Positions 1 through 8,299 are shown, counted from the first letter of the stretch. The stretch: DNA of 18,766 bases from Hirschia sp964351655 (GCA_964351655.1 CAYGPD010000052.1:1-18766); one strand, 5' to 3'. Made by a program: numbers and translations. The notes: generated by a model not told the origin, from the sequence alone.

Positions 1-185
1 TGACTGGAGACGAATTAGAGCGTATGACGTTGACCTATAATGCGATCGCGAATTCGCGTGAAATTATTCTGCTAGTCACGGGAGTGGATAAGCGGGAAGT
101 GTATGAAAATGGTGACGATAATCTGCCGATTCGAATACTCCAAAAGGCAGCGGGCGATCGTTTGACTACTCTTTGGGCACCTTAA
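1..185 (+). CDS. pgl: 6-phosphogluconolactonase, 3' end only
   Basis: Only the last 60 codons are inside the window; the reading frame starts at base 3 and ends with TAA at 183-185. The peptide has the typical C-terminus of the 6-phosphogluconolactonase/glucosamine-6-phosphate isomerase fold: an R-M-T-L-T strand, a hydrophobic I-I-L-L-V-T-G strand followed by K, then L-P-I-R and a terminal L-W-A-P. In the family this enzyme hydrolyses 6-phosphogluconolactone to 6-phosphogluconate in the cytoplasm, feeding the Entner-Doudoroff or pentose phosphate route. Its usual partner zwf would lie upstream, outside the window; no edd follows it here. No convincing terminator is visible after the stop. The identification rests on a short C-terminal segment, so it is good but not certain. 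Confidence 0.75.
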   Translation, partial: TGDELERMTLTYNAIANSREIILLVTGVDKREVYENGDDNLPIRILQKAAGDRLTTLWAP

Positions 186-468
186 ACATTATGCGCCAAA
201 GTCGTGGTATTTATCACGCATCTGCCATGAAATTGGCATTAAAACTGCAAGATATTATTTCATTATTTACAGATTGCTCGCAGACTATGTGAGTAATCCA
301 TGAAGCTTTTGCTTCAAAATCCGGTATATTTACCAGAGCGTTCACGCACGTCTAACGCGTATCTCCCTTTCGATCACAACCTTGTAACATATGTAATTTT
401 CGCTTTGGAATTTTGCATTTTGCCCTCATGATTCAGATGTAACGAGTTTTGTCTGAACAGGAGGCGTC

Positions 469-603
469 ATGCCCAAAGTGCTTCAGGTTGGAACTTCTGG
501 ACCTTTTGGGTCTGGTCGAAACATTACCCGCCTTGGAGGGCGACGGTCTCGTTACCATACAACCCAAAATCAATTTTCAATTCTAATGACGGAGCGAATT
601 TAA
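469..603 (+). CDS. Candidate 44-residue leader ORF translationally coupled to prkA
   Basis: An ATG at 469 is preceded by a perfect AGGAGG (459-464) four bases upstream, the strongest ribosome binding site in the left part of the window. The frame runs 44 codons and its TAA (601-603) overlaps the prkA ATG (603-605) as TAATG, an arrangement typical of translational coupling. The predicted peptide is basic and rich in Gly, Arg and Thr, with no signal peptide, membrane segment or domain that I recognise. It could be a small protein of the PrkA operon, a leader peptide that sets prkA translation, or a chance frame. The binding site and the exact overlap favour real translation; the ordinary composition of the peptide leaves it open. 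prkA also has a weaker site of its own (GGAG at 591-594). Confidence 0.45.
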   Translation: MPKVLQVGTSGPFGSGRNITRLGGRRSRYHTTQNQFSILMTERI

Positions 604-2540
604 TGAGCGAACTTTTTGACTCTTACACCCGCGCCTTTGAAGCCCGTCGCGAAACAGTGATGAGCCTTCAGGAATATCTGGAGGGCTGCAAAAGCGACTC
701 ACTTATGTATGCCGGACCACATGAAAGATTGCTGGCCGCCATTGGTGAACCGGAAATGGTGGATACTGCCAAAGACCCGCGTTTGGGTCGGATATTTATG
801 AATAGAACAATTCGCGTCTATCCTGCCTTTAAAGAATTTTACGGCATGGAAGAAACCATCGAGCGCATTGTGGCATTTTTCCGCCAAGGGGCGCAGGGAT
901 TAGAAGAGCGCAAGCAGATCCTATACTTACTTGGCCCTGTGGGTGGTGGTAAGTCTTCTCTAGCTGAGCGCGTTAAATCTTTGATGGAAGAAAACCCTGT
1001 TTATGTCCTCAAAGCAGGCGATGATCTCTCTCCCATTTTTGAAAGTCCATTGGGGCTATTTGATCCGCAAACTTATGGAGAACAACTTCAAAAGGAATAT
1101 AATATTCCTAAGCGGAGGTTGAATGGGCTGATGAGCCCTTGGGCGCTCAAGCGTCTTGATGAATTTGGCGGTGATATTACAAAATTCAAAGTCGCTAAAT
1201 TAATGCCGTCGCGTTTACGTCAGGTAGCGATTGCTAAAACCGAACCAGGGGATGAGAATAATCAAGATGTGTCCTCATTGGTTGGTAAGGTGGACATTCG
1301 CCAGCTTGAATTCCACTCTCAAGATGACCCCGACGCTTATTCCTACTCAGGTGGTTTAAACCGCGCCAATCAAGGTGTGCTTGAATTTGTTGAGATGTTT
1401 AAAGCGCCTATTAAAATGCTCCACCCCTTGCTGACGGCAACACAAGAAAGCAATTATGTGGGGTCAGAAAATATCGGTGCAATTCCCTATACGGGTATTG
1501 TAATGGCGCACTCCAATGAAAGTGAGTGGAAGTCCTTCAAAAATAACAAGACAAATGAAGCCTTTATCGACCGTATTTATGTGATCAAAGTACCTTATTG
1601 TTTGCGTGTTGAAGAGGAAGTGAAAATCTACGAGAAGCTGGTTGCAAATTCAGAGTTATCTGAAGCGCCATGCGCACCGGGTACATTGGAAATGCTCGCG
1701 CAATGTTCTGTATTGTCTCGATTAAAACCACATGAAAACTCAACGCCATACGCCAAAATGCGCGTGTATGACGGCGACAGCTTAAAGGATGTCGACCCTA
1801 AAGCGCGCACAATGCAAGAGTATAAAGATGTGGCGGGTGTAGACGAGGGGATGAATGGTATCTCCACACGTTTCGCCTTTAAGGCACTTTCAGCTACCTT
1901 TAACCATGATACAGAAGAGGTCGCTGCCGACCCTGTTCACCTCATGTATGTGTTGGAGCAAGCGATCAAACGTGAACAATTCCCAGAGGAAGTAGAAGCA
2001 AGCTATTTAGATTACATCAAAGGTGAGCTTGCGCCGCGTTATGCTGAATTCATTGGGCATGAAATCCAAAAAGCGTATCTTGAGAGTTATCATGATTACG
2101 GACAAAACCTGTTTGATCGGTATGTCGATTATGCAGATGCTTGGATTGAAGATCAGGACTTTAAAGATCCTGACACTGGCCAGCTTTTAAACAGAGAATC
2201 TCTAAACCAAGAGCTATCTAAAATCGAGAAACCTGCGGGCATTGCCAACCCGAAAGATTTTAGAAACGAGGTTGTAAAATTCTCTCTCCGGACACGTGCC
2301 AACAATGCGGGTGAAAACCCAAGTTGGACATCCTATGAGAAGATTCGAGAAGTGATTGAGCGGCGGATGTTCGCGCAGGTTGAGGAGCTTCTTCCTGTTA
2401 TCTCATTTGGATCTAAGAAAGATTCAGACAGTGAGAAAAAACACGATGAATTCGTCGATCGTATGATTGAGCGCGGCTATACAGGGCGCCAAGTTAGACG
2501 CCTTGTTGAGTGGTATATGCGCGTACGTCAAGCGGGGTAA
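603..2540 (+). CDS. prkA: PrkA/YeaG family AAA+ serine protein kinase
   Basis: At 645 residues it is collinear with Escherichia coli YeaG (644) from the first residues to the C-terminal R-V-R motif, so the 603 start is well supported. The N-terminal AAA+ domain (about residues 60-380) has a Walker A motif GPVGGGKS at 111-118, the family block N-N-Q-D-x-S-x-L-V-G-K-V-D, and a sensor-like H-S-N-E-S-E-W. The C-terminal part is the PrkA kinase-like domain. Members are cytoplasmic and phosphorylate serine in partner proteins; in enterobacteria YeaG with YeaH is linked to nitrogen-starvation and stationary-phase responses. The gene is followed after 5 bp by yeaH and then spoVR, the conserved trio, so one operon is likely. 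A small ORF overlaps its start codon by one base. Nothing in the protein looks damaged. Confidence 0.96.
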   Translation: MSELFDSYTRAFEARRETVMSLQEYLEGCKSDSLMYAGPHERLLAAIGEPEMVDTAKDPRLGRIFMNRTIRVYPAFKEFYGMEETIERIVAFFRQGAQGLEERKQILYLLGPVGGGKSSLAERVKSLMEENPVYVLKAGDDLSPIFESPLGLFDPQTYGEQLQKEYNIPKRRLNGLMSPWALKRLDEFGGDITKFKVAKLMPSRLRQVAIAKTEPGDENNQDVSSLVGKVDIRQLEFHSQDDPDAYSYSGGLNRANQGVLEFVEMFKAPIKMLHPLLTATQESNYVGSENIGAIPYTGIVMAHSNESEWKSFKNNKTNEAFIDRIYVIKVPYCLRVEEEVKIYEKLVANSELSEAPCAPGTLEMLAQCSVLSRLKPHENSTPYAKMRVYDGDSLKDVDPKARTMQEYKDVAGVDEGMNGISTRFAFKALSATFNHDTEEVAADPVHLMYVLEQAIKREQFPEEVEASYLDYIKGELAPRYAEFIGHEIQKAYLESYHDYGQNLFDRYVDYADAWIEDQDFKDPDTGQLLNRESLNQELSKIEKPAGIANPKDFRNEVVKFSLRTRANNAGENPSWTSYEKIREVIERRMFAQVEELLPVISFGSKKDSDSEKKHDEFVDRMIERGYTGRQVRRLVEWYMRVRQAG

Positions 2541-2545
2541 GCTAT

Positions 2546-3850
2546 ATGCATATTATCGACCGACGACGAGAAGGAGGCAAAAGCCTCACCAATCGACAGC
2601 GTTTTTTGAAACGATCTAAAGCGTTGGTGAAAAAAGCTGTGAAAGAAGCATCAAGTGGGCGCTCAATCAAAGATGCTGGAAAAGGCGGGGATATTGTTAT
2701 CCCCGCAGACGGTGTGCATGAGCCAAGCCTACGCAAAGGCAAAGATGGTGGCAAAAGGGAGCGCGTTCTTCCTGGGAATAAGGAATTTTTGGAAGGCGAC
2801 CGTATCGCACGCCCAGAAGAGGGGGCAGGACGTGGCAATAAAGCGTCTGATAGCGGTGAAGGTGAGGATGATTATACGTTCAACCTTTCAAGAGAAGAGT
2901 TTTTAGAACTTTTCTTGGAAGACTTGGAGTTGCCTGACTTGGCCAAAAGGCAGGTCATGGGTGTTGAAGAAGTTATCCCTGAGCGTGCAGGCTTTCAATC
3001 TGTTGGATCGCCGTCTGCAATTGCTATTGGGCGCACCATGCGTAATTCCATGTCTCGCCGGATAGCACTACGGCGACCTCGTGATGAGGAAATTGCAGAA
3101 GCAGAAGAAGCAATAGCGCGGCTAAAGGAAATTGATGCACCGGAGGCTAAATTAAAAGCGGGCGAAGAAAGGCTCGCAACTTTGATGAGACGACGAAAAT
3201 TTATCCCCTTCATTGACCCACTGGATGTCAAATATCGTCGATATGAAGGTGTGCCTCAGCCAGTTGCTCGGGCTGTGATGTTCTGTCTTATGGATGTATC
3301 TGGCTCTATGGATAGCCATATGAAGGATTTGGCAAAGCGCTTTTATAGTCTTCTCTATCTCTTTTTGAAAACGCGGTATTCGCGTGTTGAAGTTGTCTTT
3401 ATCCGGCACACGCATGAAGCCAAAGAGGTGGATGAAGAAACCTTTTTCTATAGCAGAGAAAGTGGCGGAACTATCGTTTCCACTGCGTTGGATGCTATGC
3501 TGGAGGCGGTTAAAGAGCGCTATCCAGCTGATCAGTGGAATATTTATGCAGCCCAAGCTTCTGATGGTGACAATCTCCCCTCTGACAACCTTAAGACAGT
3601 CACAATGCTGCAAGAAACCATTCTGCCGCTTTGCCAATACTATGCCTATCTAGAAGTAGGAAATGAGGATCAAGTGCGGTTTCGTATGTCTTCTGATGAG
3701 GAAACAGGGTTATGGCGTGCTTACCATCATTTGGTGGCGTCTGGCGGACAGCTTGCAATGCGAAAAGTTATGCATCGCCGCGAAATATTTCCTGTATTTG
3801 CCGATCTATTTAAGAAGCAAGACACAGCAAAAGCTAAGGCGAAAACCTAA
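2546..3850 (+). CDS. yeaH: YeaH/YhbH family (DUF444) VWA-domain protein
   Basis: The ATG at 2546 is chosen over an in-frame upstream ATG at 2510, because the protein then begins M-H-I-I-D-R-R, matching the family N-terminus, and does not overlap prkA; a GGGG tract lies about nine bases upstream. It is 434 residues, close to the E. coli YeaH length. The N-terminal half is charged and low in complexity, with Gly/Lys-rich segments. The C-terminal half is a von Willebrand A domain with an intact MIDAS motif D-V-S-G-S beginning at residue 250, then S-G-G-T and a Q-A-S-D-G-D segment completing the metal site. YeaH proteins work with PrkA/YeaG in starvation signalling; the biochemical role of the VWA domain is not settled. 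Stop codon and spoVR are 28 bp apart, consistent with one transcript. Confidence 0.95.
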   Translation: MHIIDRRREGGKSLTNRQRFLKRSKALVKKAVKEASSGRSIKDAGKGGDIVIPADGVHEPSLRKGKDGGKRERVLPGNKEFLEGDRIARPEEGAGRGNKASDSGEGEDDYTFNLSREEFLELFLEDLELPDLAKRQVMGVEEVIPERAGFQSVGSPSAIAIGRTMRNSMSRRIALRRPRDEEIAEAEEAIARLKEIDAPEAKLKAGEERLATLMRRRKFIPFIDPLDVKYRRYEGVPQPVARAVMFCLMDVSGSMDSHMKDLAKRFYSLLYLFLKTRYSRVEVVFIRHTHEAKEVDEETFFYSRESGGTIVSTALDAMLEAVKERYPADQWNIYAAQASDGDNLPSDNLKTVTMLQETILPLCQYYAYLEVGNEDQVRFRMSSDEETGLWRAYHHLVASGGQLAMRKVMHRREIFPVFADLFKKQDTAKAKAKT

Positions 3851-3878
3851 ATCTATGTAAGAAAGTGTGAGGTATAAT

Positions 3879-5471
3879 ATGACCGCACAAACTAAAACAA
3901 AAAAGAAGAAAACCCGCGATACTATTCCTGCAAATAAAGACGCAAATTTGCTCTTTACAGGTTCCGAGTGGGACGCCCCGCTTATTGATAAAGTTTATAA
4001 TGCGATAGAGTCCATTGCGATTGGAGAAATGGGGCTGGACCCATACCCTAGCCAGATTGAAGTTATTACGTCTGAGCAAATGCTAGACGCCTACGCGTCA
4101 ACTGGTATGCCGCTTTTTTATCATCATTGGAGCTTTGGAAAACACTATGCTTACAATGAAAGCATGTATCGAAAAGGGTTTCAGGGCTTAGCCTATGAGA
4201 TCGTCATCAATTCTGATCCATGCGTTTGCTATATTATGGAGGAAAACTCCGCCACCATGCAGACACTGGTGATCGCGCATGCTGCATTTGGTCATTCGCA
4301 TTTTTTCAAGAACAATTATGTCTTTCAGCAGTGGACAGATGCGAGCGGCATTATTGATTACCTTTCCTTTGCGAAAGCCTATATCGCCAAATGCGAAGAC
4401 CAACACGGGCCAGCTGCAGTTGAGCGCGTAATAGATGCCGCGCATGCGCTGCAATCGCATGGTATTCATCGCTACCCACGTAAGCGAAAACTTAGTCTCG
4501 CTGATGAAGCAGACCGTGAACGCGTAAGGCGTGAACATGGGGAGGCATTGTTTAATGATCTTTGGCGTACCGTACCTGAGGGAGAGGGAAAAAAGGTAAG
4601 CATTGATGATGCGATGGAAGCTAGGCAACGTGAGATATTGGGGCTTCCAGAAGAGAATATTCTTTACTTCTTAGAAAAAACGGCTCCGCGCCTTGCACCA
4701 TGGCAGCGCGAAATACTCAGGATAGTGCGTTTAATAGCGCAGTATTTCTATCCGCAACGCCAAACCAAAATGATGAATGAAGGCTGCGCGACCTATACCC
4801 ATCATCGCATCATGACGCGCTTGCATGAAAAGGGTCTAATTTCCGACGGTCAGTTCATGGAATTTCTGCATTCTCACTCAGGTGTTGTGATGCAGCCAGA
4901 TTATAATGATCCGCGATTTAATGGCATCAACCCATATGCATTAGGGTTTGCCATGTGCGAAGACATTGAACGCATTTGTACTCAGCCAACCGAAGAAGAT
5001 CTGGAATGGTTTCCTGATTTCGCAGGCAAGGGCAATCATATGCAAGTGCTCAAAGATATTTGGGCTAATTTCAGAGATGAAAGTTTTGTCCTGCAATACC
5101 TTTCGCCTCATCTCATCCGCAAATTAGGTTTGTTTCATATCGTCGATGATAGCGATGAAGAGGAAATTGAGGTTGCGGCTATTCATGATGAGCGCGGATA
5201 TCTGAAGGTACGGCGCGCGCTCTCTCGTGATTATGATGTGTCGCGATCCGACCCGAATATTCAAGTTTGTGACGTAGACCTTGCCGGAGATCGGTGCCTC
5301 AACCTAACGCACCATGTCTCAGAAGGTGTATTGCTGGATGAAGATGATACGTGGCGAGTTTTGCGACACCTTGCAAACCTGTGGGGATATCCGGTCGCAC
5401 TTAAAGAGGTTGATCCAGACGGAAAGACGATAGAGCTCTATCAAATAGAGCCCGAAGACCCGCTGGGCTAG
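3879..5471 (+). CDS. spoVR: SpoVR/YcgB family protein
   Basis: I place the start at ATG 3879 rather than the GTG at 3867, because GAGG at 3869-3872 sits six bases before the ATG. The product is 530 residues, slightly longer than E. coli YcgB (510), with an extra Lys-rich N-terminal stretch. Signature blocks are present in order: Q-I-E-V-I-T-S-E-Q-M near the N-terminus, G-L-A-Y-E-I-V-I-N-S, H-A-A-F-G-H at residues 134-139 followed by F-F-K-N-N-Y, then M-N-E-G-C-A-T with Glu301, and I-N-P-Y-A-L-G-F-A-M. The His pair plus the Glu block could be a metal site; that is inference. The family is named for a Bacillus spore-cortex gene, but in Proteobacteria it accompanies PrkA and YeaH in stress physiology. 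Molecular function is unknown. No membrane segment or signal peptide is seen. Confidence 0.95.
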   Translation: MTAQTKTKKKKTRDTIPANKDANLLFTGSEWDAPLIDKVYNAIESIAIGEMGLDPYPSQIEVITSEQMLDAYASTGMPLFYHHWSFGKHYAYNESMYRKGFQGLAYEIVINSDPCVCYIMEENSATMQTLVIAHAAFGHSHFFKNNYVFQQWTDASGIIDYLSFAKAYIAKCEDQHGPAAVERVIDAAHALQSHGIHRYPRKRKLSLADEADRERVRREHGEALFNDLWRTVPEGEGKKVSIDDAMEARQREILGLPEENILYFLEKTAPRLAPWQREILRIVRLIAQYFYPQRQTKMMNEGCATYTHHRIMTRLHEKGLISDGQFMEFLHSHSGVVMQPDYNDPRFNGINPYALGFAMCEDIERICTQPTEEDLEWFPDFAGKGNHMQVLKDIWANFRDESFVLQYLSPHLIRKLGLFHIVDDSDEEEIEVAAIHDERGYLKVRRALSRDYDVSRSDPNIQVCDVDLAGDRCLNLTHHVSEGVLLDEDDTWRVLRHLANLWGYPVALKEVDPDGKTIELYQIEPEDPLG

Positions 5472-5521
5472 GAAAATGCAAGTTTTATCTAACAGACATT
5501 TGTGCTTACCCTAGGTGAGTA

Positions 5522-5550
5522 TTGATGTTGCGGTGCATCATACCTATTGT
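5522..5550 (+). promoter_or_regulatory. Possible sigma-70-type promoter for the MoxR/VWA pair
   Basis: TTGATG (5522-5527) and TATTGT (5545-5550) are separated by 17 bases, each matching the vegetative consensus at four of six positions. They lie in the 108-bp gap between spoVR and the MoxR gene, the largest gap in the block, so the last two genes may be transcribed separately from prkA-yeaH-spoVR. Matches of this quality occur by chance. Confidence 0.3.
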
Positions 5551-5579
5551 CCAATCGTGTCAATAAAGGAATATGCCCC

Positions 5580-6422
5580 ATGAAATTTGCAGGATCTGAT
5601 ACCTATGTCGCCACTGAAGATTTGCAGGTCGCAGTGAATGCCGCAATTGCGTTGGAGCGTCCGCTTCTTATCAAAGGGGAGCCGGGAACTGGTAAAACAG
5701 TTTTAGCCCATGAAGTTGCACAATCACTTGGTCGTCCTCTAATTGAATGGCACATCAAATCCACCACCAAAGCACAACAGGGTTTGTATGAGTATGACGC
5801 TGTATCGCGTTTGCGCGATTCCCAATTGGGTGACCCCAAAGTGGCGGATGTCAGCAATTACATTAAACGCGGTAAGTTGTGGGAAGCCTTTGTATCGGAA
5901 GATCAGCCTATTTTGCTGATTGATGAGATCGACAAAGCCGACATCGAATTTCCAAACGATTTATTGCAAGAATTAGATCGTATGGAGTTTTTCGTCTACG
6001 AAACAGGCGAAACCATCAAAGCCGCAAAACGTCCGCTTGTGATAATCACATCTAACAATGAAAAAGAACTGCCGGATGCGTTCCTGCGTCGTTGTTTCTT
6101 TCACTTCATTAAATTTCCTGATCCAGACACAATGCAATCAATTGTCGATGTGCATTTTCCTAATATTCAAAAACGCCTCGTCGCAGCGGCCTTAGAAACC
6201 TTTTATGAGATGCGCGATGTTCCAGGACTTAAAAAGAAACCATCTACATCTGAGCTTATAGACTGGCTAAAGCTGCTTATGTCGGAAGATATGGACCCTG
6301 ATACGCTGCGCTCGAAAGATACACGCACAACCATTCCGCCTCTACATGGTGCATTGCTCAAAAACGAGCAGGACATTCATCTCTTTGAGCGTCTAGCATT
6401 TATGGCGCGGCGTGAGCGTTAA
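5580..6422 (+). CDS. MoxR-type AAA+ ATPase
   Basis: The ATG at 5580 gives 280 residues and an N-terminus typical of the family; the open frame extends to a TTG at 5547 that has no merit as a start. A purine-rich AAGGA lies about ten bases upstream. Walker A GEPGTGKT is at residues 33-40, Walker B ends with D115-E116 in L-L-I-D-E-I-D, a sensor-1-like I-T-S-N-N follows, and an arginine pair in F-L-R-R-C is placed where an arginine finger is expected. MoxR ATPases act with VWA proteins as chaperones that remodel or activate partner enzymes, for example by inserting cofactors or metals. The next gene encodes such a VWA protein 29 bp downstream, a pairing common in Alphaproteobacteria. The substrate is not identifiable; the SpoVR/PrkA neighbourhood suggests a stress-related target, by inference only. 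Confidence 0.9.
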   Translation: MKFAGSDTYVATEDLQVAVNAAIALERPLLIKGEPGTGKTVLAHEVAQSLGRPLIEWHIKSTTKAQQGLYEYDAVSRLRDSQLGDPKVADVSNYIKRGKLWEAFVSEDQPILLIDEIDKADIEFPNDLLQELDRMEFFVYETGETIKAAKRPLVIITSNNEKELPDAFLRRCFFHFIKFPDPDTMQSIVDVHFPNIQKRLVAAALETFYEMRDVPGLKKKPSTSELIDWLKLLMSEDMDPDTLRSKDTRTTIPPLHGALLKNEQDIHLFERLAFMARRER

Positions 6423-6451
6423 ACCCATCTTCAATAGCCGATTGGCGCGAT

Positions 6452-7633
6452 ATGTTTATCAAGTTTTTTTATGAGTTGAAGTCAGCGGGCTTACCCGTCT
6501 CAGTCAAGGAATATCTTATGTTCCTTGAGGTGATGGATGCTGACCTTGCGGATAAAAAAATAGAGAACTTTTATTATCTTGCTCGGGCTAGCTTGGTCAA
6601 AGACGAGCGCAATCTTGATAAGTTTGATCGTGTCTTTGGCCATGTATTCAAAGGCCTAGAGAGCGTAAATGAGGGACTGGAAACAGATATCCCAGAAGAT
6701 TGGCTCCGTAAGCTCACAGAGAAATTCCTCACCGACGAAGAAAAAGCTCAGATCGAAGCGCTCGGCGGCTGGGACAAGCTTATGGAGACGCTCAAAAAAC
6801 GTTTAGAAGAGCAAGAAAAGCGTCACCAAGGCGGCAATAAATGGATAGGCACAGCTGGAACGTCGCCCTTTGGGGCTTATGGCTATAATCCTGAAGGCAT
6901 TCGCATTGGACAAAATGAAAGCCGGCATAAACGCGCTGTCAAAGTGTGGGATAAGCGAGAGTTTAAAGACCTTGATGACAGTTTAGAGCTTGGCACACGA
7001 AACCTCAAAATGGCATTGCGAAAATTACGTCAGTTTGCCCGCGCTGGTGCCGAAGAAGAGTTTGACCTCAAAAACACAATTGATGCGACAGCACGCTCTG
7101 GATATCTGGACATTAAAATGCGTCCCGAACGGCGCAATGTCGTCAAAGTACTCATCTTTTTTGATGTTGGCGGTTCTATGGACCCATATGTCAAACTTGT
7201 TGAAGAATTATTCTCTGCTGCCCGCGCAGAATTTAAACACATGGAGTATTTTTACTTTCATAACTGCCTTTATGATTATGTGTGGAAAGACAATTCCCGC
7301 CGTTGGACTGAGCGTCTAAACACATGGGATATTCTTCACACTTATCCTCATGATTATAAAGTTATCGTTGTGGGGGATGCAGCAATGTCACCTTATGAAA
7401 TCGCGATGGTTGGCGGTGCCTCTGAATATATGAATGAAGAGGCGGGGGCTGTATGGCTGCAAAGGCTAGCCGATGTGTATTCTAAACTCGCATGGATAAA
7501 TCCAGAACCCGAACGCTATTGGCAGCATACACAATCCAACCACATGATCCGCCAAATTATAGGCGAGCGCATGTACCCGCTCACCGTCGATGGCATAGGC
7601 AAAGCGATTAAGAATCTATCTGGCAGTCGTTGA
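6452..7633 (+). CDS. CoxE-like VWA-domain protein, partner of the MoxR ATPase
   Basis: This 393-residue protein begins with the family-typical M-F-I-K-F-F-Y-E-L-K, supporting the ATG at 6452 even though no clear Shine-Dalgarno sequence precedes it. Residues 1-150 are helical and charged, with a Glu/Lys-rich segment around 105-130. The C-terminal half is a VWA domain whose metal motif reads D-V-G-G-S from residue 238, Gly replacing the first Ser-side position of the usual DxSGS; I recall this variant as normal for the alphaproteobacterial CoxE-like group. A second acidic site is supplied by V-V-G-D-A. The family forms MoxR-VWA chaperone pairs in the cytoplasm. It is the second VWA protein in the block after YeaH, and the two are not close relatives in sequence. 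Confidence 0.88.
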   Translation: MFIKFFYELKSAGLPVSVKEYLMFLEVMDADLADKKIENFYYLARASLVKDERNLDKFDRVFGHVFKGLESVNEGLETDIPEDWLRKLTEKFLTDEEKAQIEALGGWDKLMETLKKRLEEQEKRHQGGNKWIGTAGTSPFGAYGYNPEGIRIGQNESRHKRAVKVWDKREFKDLDDSLELGTRNLKMALRKLRQFARAGAEEEFDLKNTIDATARSGYLDIKMRPERRNVVKVLIFFDVGGSMDPYVKLVEELFSAARAEFKHMEYFYFHNCLYDYVWKDNSRRWTERLNTWDILHTYPHDYKVIVVGDAAMSPYEIAMVGGASEYMNEEAGAVWLQRLADVYSKLAWINPEPERYWQHTQSNHMIRQIIGERMYPLTVDGIGKAIKNLSGSR

Positions 7634-7732
7634 CGTAAACTGTTTGTAGTCATTCCGCACCCGCCAACAGCAGCAAGTAGTGGCTAGCCGCAATATACAT
7701 ATGATGAATATCGTTGACAGATGTTTTGTGCG

Positions 7733-7744
7733 TTATCATGATAA
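7733..7744. promoter_or_regulatory. 12-bp perfect palindrome upstream of the EF-hand gene
   Basis: TTATCATGATAA is a perfect palindrome 55 bp upstream of the EF-hand start codon and just after a TTGACA hexamer at 7714-7719. Its left part (TATCAT, 7734-7739) would give only a 14-base spacer and GATAAT (7740-7745) a 20-base one, so neither makes a clean promoter. It may be an operator half-covering the promoter; no regulator is identifiable. Confidence 0.25.
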
Positions 7745-7799
7745 TCTCAACCAGAGCGTGATCAAGAAAGACGCCGGTGCATTTTATTGGGAGTGAAAC

Positions 7800-8195
7800 A
7801 TGTTATTGAGAAAAACAATCATAGCTGGATTTTTGATTTCAAGCTTGGGAGTAGGCGTTGCCAATGCTGCAAACCCTTTGCCGCTACCAGCAGCAGATAC
7901 CGATGGCGACGGGGCGCTTACAGCCGAAGAATACGTGCTGTTTGAGGCTGACCGCCAGTTCAACTTTCGCGACAAAAATAAAGATGGAATCCTTACCAAG
8001 GTAGAATGGCTAGGCAAAAGTAAATCATCTTTCCCAAAAGATGCATGGGATAAATTCAATGCGGACGGAGATGAAACCTTCAATGCCGATGAGCTTGTAT
8101 CTGTGTATCTTTGGATTTTTGGCAATAAAGACAAAAATAAAGACGGCAAACTTAGCGGCAATGAATTGCCCGAACAAATGAGAGCTAAATCATAG
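7800..8195 (+). CDS. Secreted EF-hand calcium-binding protein
   Basis: It has 131 residues with a classical signal peptide: Lys/Arg at 4-5, a hydrophobic core to about 20, and V-A-N-A-A for signal peptidase I near residue 23. The mature part carries four EF-hand loops. Loop 1 (33-44) D-T-D-G-D-G, loop 2 (58-69) D-K-N-K-D-G and loop 4 (111-122) D-K-N-K-D-G are canonical with a Glu at position 12. Loop 3 (87-98) has Glu instead of Gly at position 6 and may bind weakly. Such small exported proteins are frequent in alphaproteobacteria and probably bind calcium in the periplasm; a specific role is unknown. GGGAG lies eight or so bases before the ATG. The gene stands alone: 166 bp follow the VWA gene, and a repeat element starts 10 bp after its stop. 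Confidence 0.85.
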   Translation: MLLRKTIIAGFLISSLGVGVANAANPLPLPAADTDGDGALTAEEYVLFEADRQFNFRDKNKDGILTKVEWLGKSKSSFPKDAWDKFNADGDETFNADELVSVYLWIFGNKDKNKDGKLSGNELPEQMRAKS

Positions 8196-8204
8196 CTGTT
8201 AAAC

Positions 8205-8299
8205 TGTCATTCCGGTTTGTCGCCGCAGACGGCAGACCGGAACCGGTTTTCAATATTGAAAACTCGAAGACTGGCACCCACAACAAGTGTAAGGTGACA
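8205..8299 (+). repeat. Two-hairpin repeat element, copy 1 (most diverged)
   Basis: A 95-bp unit with ends CTGTCA (8204-8209) and TGACAG (8295-8300), a perfect six-base inverted repeat. The left half holds TTCCGGT pairing with ACCGGAA around a loop with GCAGACGGC, nearly identical to copy 2. The right half has lost most of the hairpin seen in copies 2 and 3. It lies between the EF-hand stop and the GIY-YIG nuclease start and may shape the 3' end of the former transcript. Confidence 0.7.

Noticed and set aside
301..316. Hairpin TGAAGC/GCTTCA after pgl as a terminator
   Set aside because: The stem is only six A/T-rich pairs with no T-tract on either strand.
300..431. 43-codon ORF beginning M-K-L-L-L upstream of prkA
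   Set aside because: No ribosome binding site, and the frame ends without relation to any gene; unlike the ORF at 469 it has nothing to support it.
2510..2545. Upstream in-frame start for yeaH inside prkA
   Set aside because: The ATG at 2546 matches the family N-terminus and avoids overlapping prkA.
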